From Amorphochlora amoebiformis (lineage: Eukaryota; Cercozoa; Chlorarachniophyceae), in contig BAAHQB010000372.1 in assembly GCA_054601695.1 (NCBI GenBank), positions 85,568-149,567 of the forward strand: a stretch of 64,000 nucleotides of DNA, read 5' to 3'. Positions 1 to 64,000 of the stretch are shown here, one piece after another. Within the stretch, counting starts at the first letter, position 1, and each line of letters starts with the position of its first letter. The notes beneath the pieces are model-generated. The model saw nothing but the letters and a program-made list of their open reading frames with translations. It was not told the origin of the DNA and did no database searches. The position numbers and the translations under genes are program-made.

Positions 1-36
1 ATATATATATATATATATATATGTATTTATATACAT

Positions 37-85
<49 letters not shown>

Positions 86-171
86 AATATTCACACACAT
101 ACATTTCTGCAAACACATATATCCAGCTATGTACATATATCCAGCTATGTACATATATTTCCTAGTAAAAC

Positions 172-402
172 CTCGTCGAGTTTCCAGGCATCCATGAGGT
201 CCATTGCCCTAGGGAACAGTATCTCCGCTTGTGCGTCATCGAGATCCGCTGTGTTCACCACCTGAGCTGTGTTGACCACCTGAGTGTGAGTAGCGATCAT
301 CCACGAGACGAAAGCGGCCACGATCGCCACCGCTGTGGGCAGAGCGAGATGCCCTATGGTCATGCGTAGGGATGCGCAGGGCTGGAATTGGGGAGATTTC
401 AT
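172..402 (-). CDS. First exon of a type II or signal-anchored membrane protein (partial, off left edge)
   Basis: The frame opens with ATG at 402 and stays open for 77 codons to a possible donor (GAG|gttttac) at 172, so the rest of the gene would lie beyond the left edge. The first 18 residues are polar. A hydrophobic segment follows (about residues 19-36, [18 protein letters not shown]), then a hydrophilic acidic part. This is the layout of a signal anchor or uncleaved signal peptide. Residues [11 protein letters not shown] are an 18-bp direct duplication that begins each time with CAG|GTGGT or CAG|GTGGTG, again at an AGGT site. No family is recognised. The same frame runs to a stop near 145 if the donor is not used. 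Confidence 0.4.
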
Positions 403-862
<460 letters not shown>

Positions 863-1239
863 ATGTCTGTGATCTCCCTGTACCCAGAGGTATCCAGGGG
901 TGACTATACTCTCGAAGGTTCTTTGAACGGGACTCTGGATCTCTCTAAGTCTGTAAAAACTTCGCGTGAATGTGTGTATGTGTGTGTGTCTGGACTTCGT
1001 ATACATACACGTGTACGTGTACACACACAAGCAAGGTGCATTGGATTTCTAGTGCTTTTGCCTGCGTTTTCTCGCGTTCACGTCCCAAAAGAGCTTAAAA
1101 CTTAAAATTAATGAAAGGCAATGCCAGAATTCCGCTGGTGTCTCGATATCCCTGCCTCTACGATCCCGCCTCGCCGTCCCGAACCGCCCAGAGGAAAGGG
1201 GGCTGGGAAGTCATTTTGGGTTATATGAAATCATATTGA
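863..1239 (+). CDS. Possible small two-exon protein, unknown
   Basis: Proposed exons are 863-971 and 1118-1239, giving about 76 residues. The first starts at ATG in GCGATGTCT and ends at a weak donor (GAAT|gtgtgt). The second follows an AAAG acceptor, keeps phase 1, and stops at TGA 1237-1239. The encoded protein is hydrophilic with no recognised domain. The opposite strand of the first exon is also open and reads like a signal-peptidase fragment (TPGYLWVQGD), so strand choice is not secure. A GATATC-rich intergenic stretch follows at 1240-1330. Confidence 0.28.
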
Positions 1240-1560
1240 TTTCTATATCTTGATATATCTAAATTGTATATCCAGATATCTTATTACTAATAACAAGATA
1301 TCAAAGATTTGATATCTCGATAAATGTGGATCCAGCACGGCACGTGGTGTCCCTTCGGGCTGTGCTGGGTCGCCAGGGCTTGATATAAGCTATAAACCGA
1401 TTGTACGCTAAAAAGATGCAAAAAAGCACCTCCAAAGCTCCTTCTATTATTCGATTTATTCATACATATACACACTCAGACACACACATTCGCACAATTG
1501 ACTCATATCATGGCGTGGCATCATTTCCTAGGATCCATTGGATATATGTATGTATGTATG

Positions 1561-1629
<69 letters not shown>

Positions 1630-1657
1630 GTATATGTTTTTATATACTAGTAGATAG

Positions 1658-1711
<54 letters not shown>

Positions 1712-1733
1712 TTACTAGTAGATATATATAATA

Positions 1734-1778
<45 letters not shown>

Positions 1779-2203
1779 CTAGATATATATAGTATACTAT
1801 ATATACACAATACTATATACCAGTATAACTCTAGTACCTTTATAACATAGCCGCATGAAATAACCCAATTAACAATAATACGATCGATTGTGATTATTAT
1901 CGCACAGAATTTGCTTGTTTGCACCGTAAATAGTAAATACTCGATGATTAATGCAAATCGTCACATACATGCACACTACGCGGTGAAACCTCAACACTCT
2001 ACATTACCCAGTGTCCAATCCATGGCCATCATCTGGATTATATCAGCGATGCTATTTAACTGCATGTGCATACATGGATATGCGTAAGTCCGACGATAAG
2101 ACACCTGTTGACGGTGCATGTGAGTAGCATGTCGACTAGCACATCAATCGAATGGTTTCCATTCGTGATCGTGATCTCAAAGGGAAGAAGCCGACTGAAA
2201 CCA
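1240..2203. other. Intergenic, AT-rich, (TA)n
   Basis: This stretch lies downstream of the small plus gene and of the YggT-like gene, which converge on it. It holds a GATATC-rich patch (1240-1330), an unassigned mixed-composition island (1320-1500), (TA)n from 1560 to 1800, and a unique AT-rich piece (1830-2200). One plus frame at 2022-2085 encodes a hydrophobic peptide ending at gtaagt, but nothing joins to it. Confidence 0.5.
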
Positions 2204-4770
<2,567 letters not shown>

Positions 4771-4971
4771 TTTTTTGGTATTGACGTGTGGATGTCTTGA
4801 TATCATTCTGTACAATATATAGATAATTAAACGAGAATATTAGTATATTAATATATTAATATAAACATATCTATTCCATGACTACCCTACATATATAAGT
4901 ATGATATCAATAAAAAAAGCCGAGAAATAAATTAATTTTTCGATCTCAGCGGCCAGCCTCGTGTTGACAAG

Positions 4972-5372
4972 ATGTGCTGGGGTAAGAGCGGGGGGAAATA
5001 GGAGGCCCACCGGGCGGGGGAAAGTATATTTTACCGATAAACACATCCTAGAAGATATGATAAATTCGCAGGAGAGAGTAGCCCAGATAATATTGCAGGT
5101 TTGGGTAGGAATATGTCAAAATCAGGCGAAATACGCTGATTCTAATAAGCGAAGACCCACCCGGGAGTGTAATATGACCCGTTGGGCCTCCCTTTTGACC
5201 TGCTATAAATATAATATCATATATTTTCAACTGGAGGGTAGTAAGGGGGTTTGTTGTAAGCAAGTGTGGTTCGATAATGTGAGATATTGGTGTTACAATG
5301 GGACCAGAACGATACAATGTGATCCATTCTGACTCTACGTTAGAAGACTACGAGGAACATTTGCGAGAGTAA
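4972..5372 (+). CDS. Possible small four-exon protein, unknown
   Basis: Proposed exons 4972-4981, 5052-5098, 5150-5237 and 5344-5372 encode about 57 residues starting MCWEDMINSQERV and ending EDYEEHLRE. Three consecutive junctions keep frame, and the first donor is a good gtaaga. The start lies about 200 bp from the divergent YggT-like start, matching the spacing of other pairs here. The minus strand of the same island can also be spliced into an open protein ending at about 4950, so strand is unresolved. No family is recognised. Confidence 0.38.
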
Positions 5373-5772
5373 CCCTCATATAACCCAATTCCTAACCCGA
5401 CACCTCTCATCTCGACAACGGCAAATACACCCTACCCAGTCTCCCCTTGCCACGAACGTCATACCACAACACAACCTTCCCTTTCCAAGCCTCCTCCTCT
5501 CTCTCTCTCTCTCTCTCCCGCCCCCCTCCCGCAACTCTCTCCTGGCCTTCTGCGGAAGCCATTACTGACCTTTTCCTTAACCCCAACAGTAGAATACAAG
5601 ATCCGGACAACAGCTGTTGTGGGGGGTACCTCGCCATAGCGCTTGCCGTTTGCGAGATTTTCATTATTCCCTTTCTTCTTTTTCTAGTTTCTTCCTTTCC
5701 TTGGGAATCTTGAAGCAAATTTCAACACATGAAATAAAAAAAAAAAAGATTTATTTTCTTTCTTTTTTGGAG

Positions 5773-9175
<3,403 letters not shown>

Positions 9176-9601
9176 TTGGTCGGTACCGCGGTAGCATACA
9201 TCGTGAAGAAAAGCGCAAAATTAAAAATTAACGATACTCTGGATACTGCGGCGAGCGGCAGCTAGCTAGGTCTATCTTGTCTAGGCAATTCCCTACTGCT
9301 TGCACGCATCATGACTCTATCTGGTCCATCGGGAAGTTAAATTAGCAGTGTGAGGGTAAACTCACTTCAAAATTTCGATATTTTGGTTTAATGTGCAAAT
9401 ACTTAGAATGCAGACACTTTTATCTACTAGACTTAGTCATGAATCTAATTCTAGAATTAACTGACTAATCATTAGTATTGTACAAGTGTGTATATGATTC
9501 ATTACCGATTGTATGAATGTACATATAAATCATATCATAAAATATATATATATATATATCTAGATATATATATATATCTAGATATATATATATATATATG
9601 C

Positions 9602-9670
<69 letters not shown>

Positions 9671-9832
9671 TACTCTAGATACTGAGTATATCATCAATTA
9701 TATATTTCTTATGAGTCTTATCCGCTGGTTATAATACTAGAATAATGCATACATACATCGTGATTGTATACTGTTCTTCTACCAGTATATCGATGTCCAG
9801 AATGAATATATAAACCTATGTATACATATACG

Positions 9833-9874
<42 letters not shown>

Positions 9875-10120
9875 ATATATACACATAAAACAATGTATCT
9901 ATAAAACCAGGTCTAAGTAACGAGTTACAACCCGATGATAAAAAAGAATGAATCAATCTAATCGATCAAGCTGCGTACGCAACGCACGCTCTCTGGACAC
10001 ACGACACTACACTGTTATGTACGTTCTACTTTTGTACCAGACTGACATCTCAGCGGATACAGCCAGCGCCATTCAAAACTGATTTGAACCCAACCTGACA
10101 TCCCCACCCGCTATCATCTA
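9176..10120. other. Intergenic, unique AT-rich sequence
   Basis: This lies between the stop of the plus membrane-protein gene and the end of the minus gene at 10121. It is mostly unique sequence rich in CTAG, TAGTA and TACTAG, with two short (TA)n tracts (9540-9670, 9840-9880). No coding island is evident. Confidence 0.5.
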
Positions 10121-12346
<2,226 letters not shown>

Positions 12347-12969
12347 CTTCCTTGGTCAAACCCCGGTATTAAATATAGTACCCGATAATCCCTGAGAAAC
12401 CCTACTGGGGATTCCCATGGAATCCCGGTTTTCTCCATTGACATCCGGTATTCATGGGGGCATGAAGCCAGAACGACAATTGTACTAGGTGTCGGGGAAC
12501 CACATACCGGCAGCGCCTGAACCCGACCTGGGAGAATAGACACCGGACGCCCTAAAGTTGGTTATGAGTTTGTTGTAAATTTCGAGCTATTCCGTATCTC
12601 TCTGCTACAGGTGCGAGTCACCGTGCGACCAAGAATGGCGCGACAGACTTGTCACGAAGGACAGGAACAACGTGCCAAAAGTTTGGTGATCCTCGTGCTC
12701 GCATGGCCGTGAGATTTAAGTAGTTGTAAAGTGTACCTTAGACTGAATCTGCAGATTGGATACATGAACGACAAAGTTTCGGGCTTTTACCAAGAGAGTT
12801 ACAACGGATCGTGATTGTATCATGTTTGTTACGCTAATTTAGTTGCTAGATCGAGAAATATATACATGTATCTTCTGGTATTCTACTGCTATTAATATTA
12901 TTACTAGGCCTACTCTAGTACTGTCAGATCCATCACCTTGATGATATACACTAGTATATATTCACACAC

Positions 12970-13033
<64 letters not shown>

Positions 13034-13058
13034 TATGTATACACATACACTATAGATA

Positions 13059-13137
<79 letters not shown>

Positions 13138-13557
13138 CATGCACATTTATATTATGTAGTATACTAGTTCACAATAGTATTCGATATATTGTACTCAGTA
13201 GTATATGTGGAACCATACAGCGCATGAGTATTAGGTCGACCATGACAACTGTATGCATATAACTCAAAAGAAAAACTTTTGATCGATCTGCACTGCCGTA
13301 CAAAGTACATCTAGATATGCATATTGTTACATAAAATCTAGTACTTGTATATAGATGGCTAGTATTAACCAGATTAAGTTCATAATTTACTCACCTTACA
13401 TGTTGTAAAATATGACCCGATGATCCACGTAGTATACTCTGGTGCTGGTCATTATTATAAACATGTATATGTATTCTATTCAGCTGAAACTCAGCACGCA
13501 GACCTAGTAAGTATAGGAGGAGACTCTAGACTCTGAAATCGAATTAATGAGAATATT
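12347..13557. other. Intergenic between two minus-strand genes
   Basis: This is mostly unique AT-rich sequence with one (TA)n pair at 12970-13130. It separates the end of the aldo-keto reductase gene from the start of the next minus gene. Short splice-like islands at 13386-13435 and 13210-13250 can be read on the minus strand but were not needed for any gene. Confidence 0.45.
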
Positions 13558-22835
<9,278 letters not shown>

Positions 22836-23025
22836 CGCTGTACCAAAAGATTAGAGTTAGGGTTAGGGGTTAGGGTTACTGTTTAGGGTTAGGGGTAAGT
22901 TAGGGTTAGGGTTAGGGTTAGGGTTAGGGTTAAGTTGGAAAATAGGCCTAACGATTGCTAGGGTAAAATTTAGCAATTACTGTCAGGGTGTCAAGTTAGG
23001 GTTGGGGCTTGGGTTTGGGTTTAGG
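22836..23025. promoter_or_regulatory. Short intergenic region with TTAGGG units
   Basis: The 190 bp between the dioxygenase stop (23026) and the reductase ATG (22835) contains about ten TTAGGG-like units and a short unique part. It must hold both the dioxygenase 3' end and the reductase promoter. No TATA or polyadenylation motif stands out. The regulatory label is positional only. Confidence 0.4.
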
Positions 23026-32696
<9,671 letters not shown>

Positions 32697-33346
32697 ATCA
32701 AGAATGACACATCCAACTATCACTTGGAAGATACCAACATATCGGAAAAACAAGCATCCCTCGCAACAGATACCTACGATCCTTATCGAACATATTAGAT
32801 TTTTGGATGGGCGGATATGTGAAGGAAAGGATATGTGAAGAAAAGTGAATAAACGTGTACGCGAATTCGACATGCATGAGCGTGCGGTCTAAGAGAATAT
32901 CTCATCGGTATATCTTCTTTCCCTCCCCGCCCCGCCCCCTATATTCTCCGCCACGTGTTAGTTCTCCGAGGGGTATTTCTCCGACCGTCACCTCCAAAAA
33001 AATCTCCGAAACCCGAAAAAAAAGAAGAGAATAAAATTAGCACCCCCCCGCCCCCTCCTCTCCCCTTCACAAAACCCCTTCCTCCCACTTTCGATAATTT
33101 TTATCTGCCTTAGAAGAATTGAAGGGAAAATGAGAGTGCGCACGGCTTGGGGGTAGCTTGTCGTCACCAGGTGACACGTGTAAGAATACAGTGACATGCC
33201 CGCGTGACAATGAGAAAATATTTTCTGATAAATCCAGAAATTCGGCCGAATTTCTCGGAAGCCAACTCTCCCCCTAATGGCGCCCCACAGCTCCTGCGGA
33301 CACATTTCAATCCGTCTTCCTACATATTCAACACCGAGCAAAAGCA
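32697..33346. promoter_or_regulatory. Divergent intergenic region, dioxygenase / macrodomain gene
   Basis: A unique 650-bp region between two outward-facing starts. It is C-rich near 32925-32945 and 33040-33070 on the plus strand. It contains CACGTG near 33175. No (TA)n is present, unlike most of the window. No recognised promoter element can be named with confidence. Confidence 0.4.
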
Positions 33347-34378
33347 ATGCAATCGAATAATTTCCGTCAGCTTGTCCTGGATGCTCTTATTCTTGCCGAA
33401 CAAGAAGCAGCCTTTTTCCACTCCACATCAACGCTCCAGCCCAATGGGGATCACGCTACCGCGACCTTGGACACTAAACCCGACCCTTCAAACCCCCAAA
33501 AATTCCTCTCGTCGATTCCACGATGGAAGTACGAAGCCAACGACACAAAGACCCTCCGACAGCGCCTCAGACATATCATTGTCACCGCTGGATTTGATTT
33601 CACAGAGCTCAGCATCGTCGCTATCGAGAAGGTCTTGAGATTCGAGCAGCGGAGTCGTTTCCATTCCGCTCCAACTGTGAAGGCTAGCAGTCTTCGGCTC
33701 TTTCCTGGGCTTCCTAGGATAGCCCTCTGGCGTGGTGATATTACACGCCTTGAGGTCGACGCGATCGTTAACGCGGGAAACTCGCAGCTCCTTGGTTGCT
33801 TTCAGCCAAACCATATCTGCATCGACAACATCATCCACTCCAGGTCCGGTCCCAGGCTCCGCGCAGAGTGTAGGAAGGTGATGAAGGGTTCGACACTTCC
33901 GACGGGCAAAGCCCGCGTGACGGACGCATATCTACTGCCGGCGCGGAATGTGATTCACACGGTTGGGCCTATCTATCACGGGAAGAAAGAGGAGGAAAAC
34001 CTGCTTGCAAGCTGTTATACGTCGACGCTGGACCTCTGTCGGGAGAAAGGGCTGCGATCCGTCGCATTCTGCTGCATCTCCACCGGGCTGTTTGGCTATC
34101 CCGGCGATCGCGCGTGTAGGACCGCCGTGGAGAGCGTGATTGAGTGGCTGTTGAAGCATGGATCAGGAGACGCTAAAGTTGACCTCGTAGTGTTTGACAC
34201 GTACTCGGAGAAGGACTACGAGCTTTATCGAAAGGAGTTGGCGAGGGTACGGGACAGAGGAGGCGGGGCGGAGTTACTGAGGCGATTCCAGGAAGAAAAG
34301 ATTACTGGAAGAATAGAAAAGAAGGTTCAGGGAGCGAAGAGAGGTAATGAGGAATGTCTAGAGGAAAAGCAAAGCTAA
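33347..34378 (+). CDS. Zinc-type macrodomain protein ADP-ribose hydrolase, intronless
   Basis: A single open frame of 343 codons from ATG 33347 to TAA. Macrodomains bind ADP-ribose, and this class removes it from proteins. The N-terminal 120 residues include a helical part (LRQRLRHIIVTAGFDFTELS) like that of bacterial protein-ADP-ribose hydrolases. The macrodomain starts near residue 129 with WRGDITRLEVDAIVNAGNSQ. It continues with LLGCFQPNHICIDNIIH, the Cys/His loop of the zinc-dependent class, and GPIYHG, then FCCISTGLFGYPGDRAC for the phosphate loop. The last 45 residues are charged and lie beyond the domain. It has no introns and GC-rich codons, unlike its split neighbours. That could mean a more recent gain, for example from bacteria or by retroposition, but this is inference. 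Confidence 0.93.
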   Translation: MQSNNFRQLVLDALILAEQEAAFFHSTSTLQPNGDHATATLDTKPDPSNPQKFLSSIPRWKYEANDTKTLRQRLRHIIVTAGFDFTELSIVAIEKVLRFEQRSRFHSAPTVKASSLRLFPGLPRIALWRGDITRLEVDAIVNAGNSQLLGCFQPNHICIDNIIHSRSGPRLRAECRKVMKGSTLPTGKARVTDAYLLPARNVIHTVGPIYHGKKEEENLLASCYTSTLDLCREKGLRSVAFCCISTGLFGYPGDRACRTAVESVIEWLLKHGSGDAKVDLVVFDTYSEKDYELYRKELARVRDRGGGAELLRRFQEEKITGRIEKKVQGAKRGNEECLEEKQS

Positions 34379-34623
34379 CAGGTGGCTATTCTCTATTTTC
34401 GCTGTAAAGTTAACTTAGTTTATCAATGACAATTCCAGTTTATCGATAGCTCGCGCATCATACATCAAGTATACATACATGCAGTACAAGCATAATATAA
34501 CATACCTACCATCTAGAAGATGCTACTAAGTATGTGACAAGTCCGGGATATTAATCACTAGGAAACCATACATGTTGAAAATATATGTATTAAATATATA
34601 TATATATATATATATATGTATGC

Positions 34624-34665
<42 letters not shown>

Positions 34666-34688
34666 TTTATATATATTTATACATATTT

Positions 34689-34777
<89 letters not shown>

Positions 34778-34807
34778 TATATATATATATATACTAGCAA
34801 TGACTCA

Positions 34808-34851
<44 letters not shown>

Positions 34852-34931
34852 ATATGTATGTATACCATATATACATATATATATATATATACATGTACAT
34901 ATACATAATATACAGCTGTATATGTAAAAAG

Positions 34932-34984
<53 letters not shown>

Positions 34985-35160
34985 AATTAATATATATTAT
35001 ATATATATATATATTTATATACATATATATATATATATATATATTAAATATATATATATACTCATAAATATATATATATATATACGTATGATTTCACAAA
35101 CCCGTATAAATAATATATATATATATATATATATATTATACATATATATATACATAATTT

Positions 35161-35200
<40 letters not shown>

Positions 35201-35407
35201 TTTATATATATATATATACATACATATATATATATATACATACATACATATTCATATACATGCTATACAAATTCAAACAGACATAACATAAAAGTTTTTT
35301 CAAATTCAAATAATAAAAAGGCAATGATAATCCCGACATACGCTCATTCACACCGAACACAATATCTTATCCATCTCATGGGCATTCCGCCCTTCCCTTC
35401 CACCTCA
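34379..35407. other. Convergent intergenic region
   Basis: This lies between the macrodomain stop and the kinase stop. It has about 180 bp of unique sequence after the macrodomain gene, then (TA)n-rich DNA to about 35250, then a unique AT-rich piece next to the kinase end. No coding island was found. Confidence 0.6.
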
Positions 35408-46968
<11,561 letters not shown>

Positions 46969-47180
46969 CTGACCCGTCTCCAGGTCCTCTACAGCGCTGA
47001 CGATTCCTGACCATAGCAATAGTCAGTCGCCACAACGTAGAAGTGGTTGTATCGCAGGCGATCTTCAACGCACGTCGACGCCCGGGGCGCCATTGCGCCG
47101 CTTTATTCCGTATTATTAGAATTAAAAAATCGCATTAGGATTTCGTCGCCATATCGCTTAACTAGCTCTTGCTGGATACG
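46969..47180. promoter_or_regulatory. 212-bp divergent intergenic region, PIPK / CURT1
   Basis: Unique sequence between the outward-facing starts of the kinase (46968) and CURT1 (47181). It is likely a shared bidirectional promoter by position. No TATA box is obvious. Confidence 0.45.
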
Positions 47181-47774
47181 ATGTCCGCCCCCAAACAGAC
47201 GCTCTTGTTGGTCGCCCTTGGCTGTATTCTAGGGATCGTCGCGTTTTCCGCGGCTGGCCTTAGGTCCTCTTCCACCCCGAAGTTGGGTTCCGCGAGTTTT
47301 CGTTCAGCCATGAGGACAAGGGCCTTCCAGAACCCAGTCTCGAGCCAGATGGATTTTCGCCGCGCAATGTTTGCCTCCAAGGGTAGCAAGTGTGTGCCCG
47401 TGAACAACATGGCCACCCTTTGCGGTAAGATGGTTGTACTTCGCAAACCCACCGCTGTCCGCGCCGCGGAGAAGGAAACCACCCTCGACGCTGACAAGAT
47501 CATTGATGACGTTACTTCGAAGCTCAACAAAATCGAAAACAAGGGTCAAGTTGCCATCTACGCCGGAGCTTCCGTCCTCGCCGTCCTTGTCGCAAACGGT
47601 CTCGTCACTACCATTGACGCCATTCCCGTCCTGCCGTACTTCATGAAGCTCATCGGAACCGGATACACTTCGTGGTTCATCTACCGCTATCTTCTCTTCG
47701 ACGACTCTCGCAAGGAACTTCTCGAGGACCTCGAGGCAATTAGGAAAAAGGTTACCGGCGAGGCCACAGATTAG
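47181..47774 (+). CDS. CURT1: CURT1/CAAD-domain thylakoid curvature protein, intronless
   Basis: 197 codons in one exon from ATG 47181 to TAG 47774. CURT1 proteins sit in thylakoid membranes and bend them at grana margins. The C-terminal ~75 residues match the CAAD domain: two close hydrophobic segments (AIYAGASVLAVLVANGLV and the one around LPYFMKLIGTGYTSWF), then the diagnostic YTSWFIYRYLLFDDSRKEL and a charged helix. The N-terminus has a signal peptide (TLLLVALGCILGIVAFSA) and then a Ser/Arg/Met-rich stretch to about residue 75. This two-part presequence points to a plastid bounded by ER-derived membrane. The codons strongly favour C at the third position, unlike the split neighbours. Start chosen as the first ATG; an in-frame TTG lies 12 bases upstream. 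Confidence 0.92.
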   Translation: MSAPKQTLLLVALGCILGIVAFSAAGLRSSSTPKLGSASFRSAMRTRAFQNPVSSQMDFRRAMFASKGSKCVPVNNMATLCGKMVVLRKPTAVRAAEKETTLDADKIIDDVTSKLNKIENKGQVAIYAGASVLAVLVANGLVTTIDAIPVLPYFMKLIGTGYTSWFIYRYLLFDDSRKELLEDLEAIRKKVTGEATD

Positions 47775-48001
47775 AAATAAGGGTGAATACAAAGGAAGAA
47801 GGGGCAGATATAGTGCGTGTTTCTAGGTTTTGCAGACTCATATCGAATTGGGGCGACGTGGTCATCTACCGGGCGGGGCGAAGGGTATTATCAAGTGTGC
47901 CTTAGCAGCTTTGCTTCCATGGAGCTTCCAATTCATCACTCCTCTAATCAAAGATTTTTCAATTTATGGTAAAAAACTGAAATTCTCCATGACATGTATA
48001 T

Positions 48002-48033
<32 letters not shown>

Positions 48034-48045
48034 TTATATACAAAT

Positions 48046-48088
<43 letters not shown>

Positions 48089-48707
48089 AGATATAGATAC
48101 ATATATATTCCAGATATCACTAGATTCTAGAGATTAGATATTTCTAGTATTTATTTATTCTAGTTATTGTATGACCGATGTATTTACGTTTTTACTCGTG
48201 TGCAAATGATGATTGATCAACTTACTCTTAGTCGATCTAGCACTAGCAGCAGTAGTTATACTCTAGTTACTAGAGTATAATAAGTTTAATAAGTTCCAGA
48301 AGTTCTAGAAGTTACAAATAACGTTAAAACGTAAATGTATCCTACTAGTCCTAGGTATCATATATGTATAACTAGATAACTAGAACTAGTATAACCTAGA
48401 TAACGGTTCCTACTAGATCAGAACTTACATAGATCTCTAGTAGCTTGACCATCGGCTAGCTTATATATGTAGTATTATGCAAAAGCTAGATCTAGAAAGT
48501 AATTAACTGTCTATATATAGACTGTGTCTAGTGTGTCTTCAGGAGCTGACTCAGGCGCGGGTAGCATATTAGCAAGTTAATAGCAACAGTATATCTCCTG
48601 TACTTCTAGTACTTTAGTAATATTAATTATACTGTACTTTTGTCTAGATAAGAGATAGTACTAGCTAGCTAGTAGTACTCGTAGTCGTGTTTTGTGTGTA
48701 TATATAT

Positions 48708-48744
<37 letters not shown>

Positions 48745-48912
48745 CTAGAATACATAAAAAAATGATATATTCTAAGTCGGTCGGATTGCTCTAGTAGTCT
48801 TAATTAATTCAATTCGAACGTAATTAAGCCCTTCGGTCACTGTTTACGATCCTTCTTGACGACCATCCAATTGGGCAGTAATTCGACCTGTGGATTAATC
48901 ATCGGATCACAA
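47775..48912. other. Convergent intergenic region, CTAG-rich
   Basis: Separates the stops of CURT1 (plus) and the SWEET gene (minus). After a short unique 3' part and one (TA)n tract, 48100-48690 is AT-rich and unusually full of CTAG, ACTAG and TCTAGA. 48780-48912 is plain unique sequence. No coding island was seen. Confidence 0.6.
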
Positions 48913-56215
<7,303 letters not shown>

Positions 56216-56392
56216 GCCGGCTTGCTGTCGCGATCAAGGGTGTGGACACCCGGCGGGGAGTGCGGGAATGAGATGTCCCGGGGACGTCACGTCTTTGGCG
56301 TTGTTTTGGCATCGACTAATATGTCACCCTACGTGACTTTCCACCCGATCTGATGGCCGCCGACCGGTAATCGCACTGCCACGTCTGAAGCA
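56216..56392. promoter_or_regulatory. 177-bp divergent intergenic region, SWEET / glycosyltransferase
   Basis: Unique, GC-richer sequence between outward-facing starts at 56215 and 56393, without (TA)n. It is a bidirectional promoter by position only. Confidence 0.4.

Positions 56393-64000
<7,608 letters not shown>

Noticed and set aside
2022-2085. Plus-strand signal-peptide-like exon (MAIIWIISAMLF) with a gtaagt donor
   Set aside because: It lies just beyond the 3' end of the minus YggT gene and no second plus exon joins to it in phase.
4951-5335. Minus-strand reading of the 5-kb island ending YPSTSCQHEAGR
   Set aside because: Two junctions keep frame, but it would leave no room for a promoter for the YggT gene, and the plus reading has a good gtaaga donor and a better last exon. 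Not fully excluded.

Overview
Eukaryotic nuclear DNA, almost certainly from a photosynthetic protist with a complex (secondary, red-lineage) plastid. The reasons are spliceosomal GT-AG introns, a thylakoid CURT1 protein and a YggT/CCB3-type protein that both carry a signal peptide followed by a basic transit-like stretch, and TTAGGG-type repeats. The lineage cannot be fixed further from the window.

Most of the DNA is (TA)n microsatellite. The coding sequence sits in short islands of 20-220 bp between (TA)n tracts. Reading each island for acceptor, donor, frame and splice phase joins them into long split genes. Left to right: a minus-strand first exon of a membrane protein (172-402, gene runs off the left edge); a doubtful small plus gene (863-1239); a YggT/CCB3-like gene, minus (2204-4770); a doubtful small plus gene (4972-5372); a two-helix membrane protein, plus (5773-9175); a tentative zinc-knuckle/RS-rich gene, minus (10121-12346); an aldo-keto reductase, minus, 19 exons (13558-22835); a TauD/TfdA-type Fe(II)/2-oxoglutarate dioxygenase, minus, 19 exons (23026-32696); an intronless zinc-type macrodomain hydrolase, plus (33347-34378); a phosphatidylinositol phosphate kinase, minus, 13 exons (35408-46968); intronless CURT1, plus (47181-47774); a SWEET sugar transporter, minus, 10 exons (48913-56215); and a type II membrane glycosyltransferase, plus, running off the right edge (56393 onward). 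Neighbours are mostly divergent with about 180-210 bp between starts, or convergent. They do not form an obvious shared pathway.

The most unusual feature is the behaviour of the introns. Several introns of the reductase and dioxygenase genes consist largely of TTAGGG/CCCTAA arrays. At least fifteen exons are followed or preceded by tandem, decaying copies of only their edge, each copy carrying the splice site plus flanking (TA)n. About 27 of the 86 acceptors I placed are followed directly by GT (AG|GT), as expected if introns arise by tandem duplication of AGGT-containing exon pieces. The glycosyltransferase has a clean in-frame version of the same process, a triplicated phase-1 exon. I regard these exon-edge arrays, with the telomere-repeat introns, as the best candidate for something undescribed. 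All exon models were built by eye, without RNA or database support.
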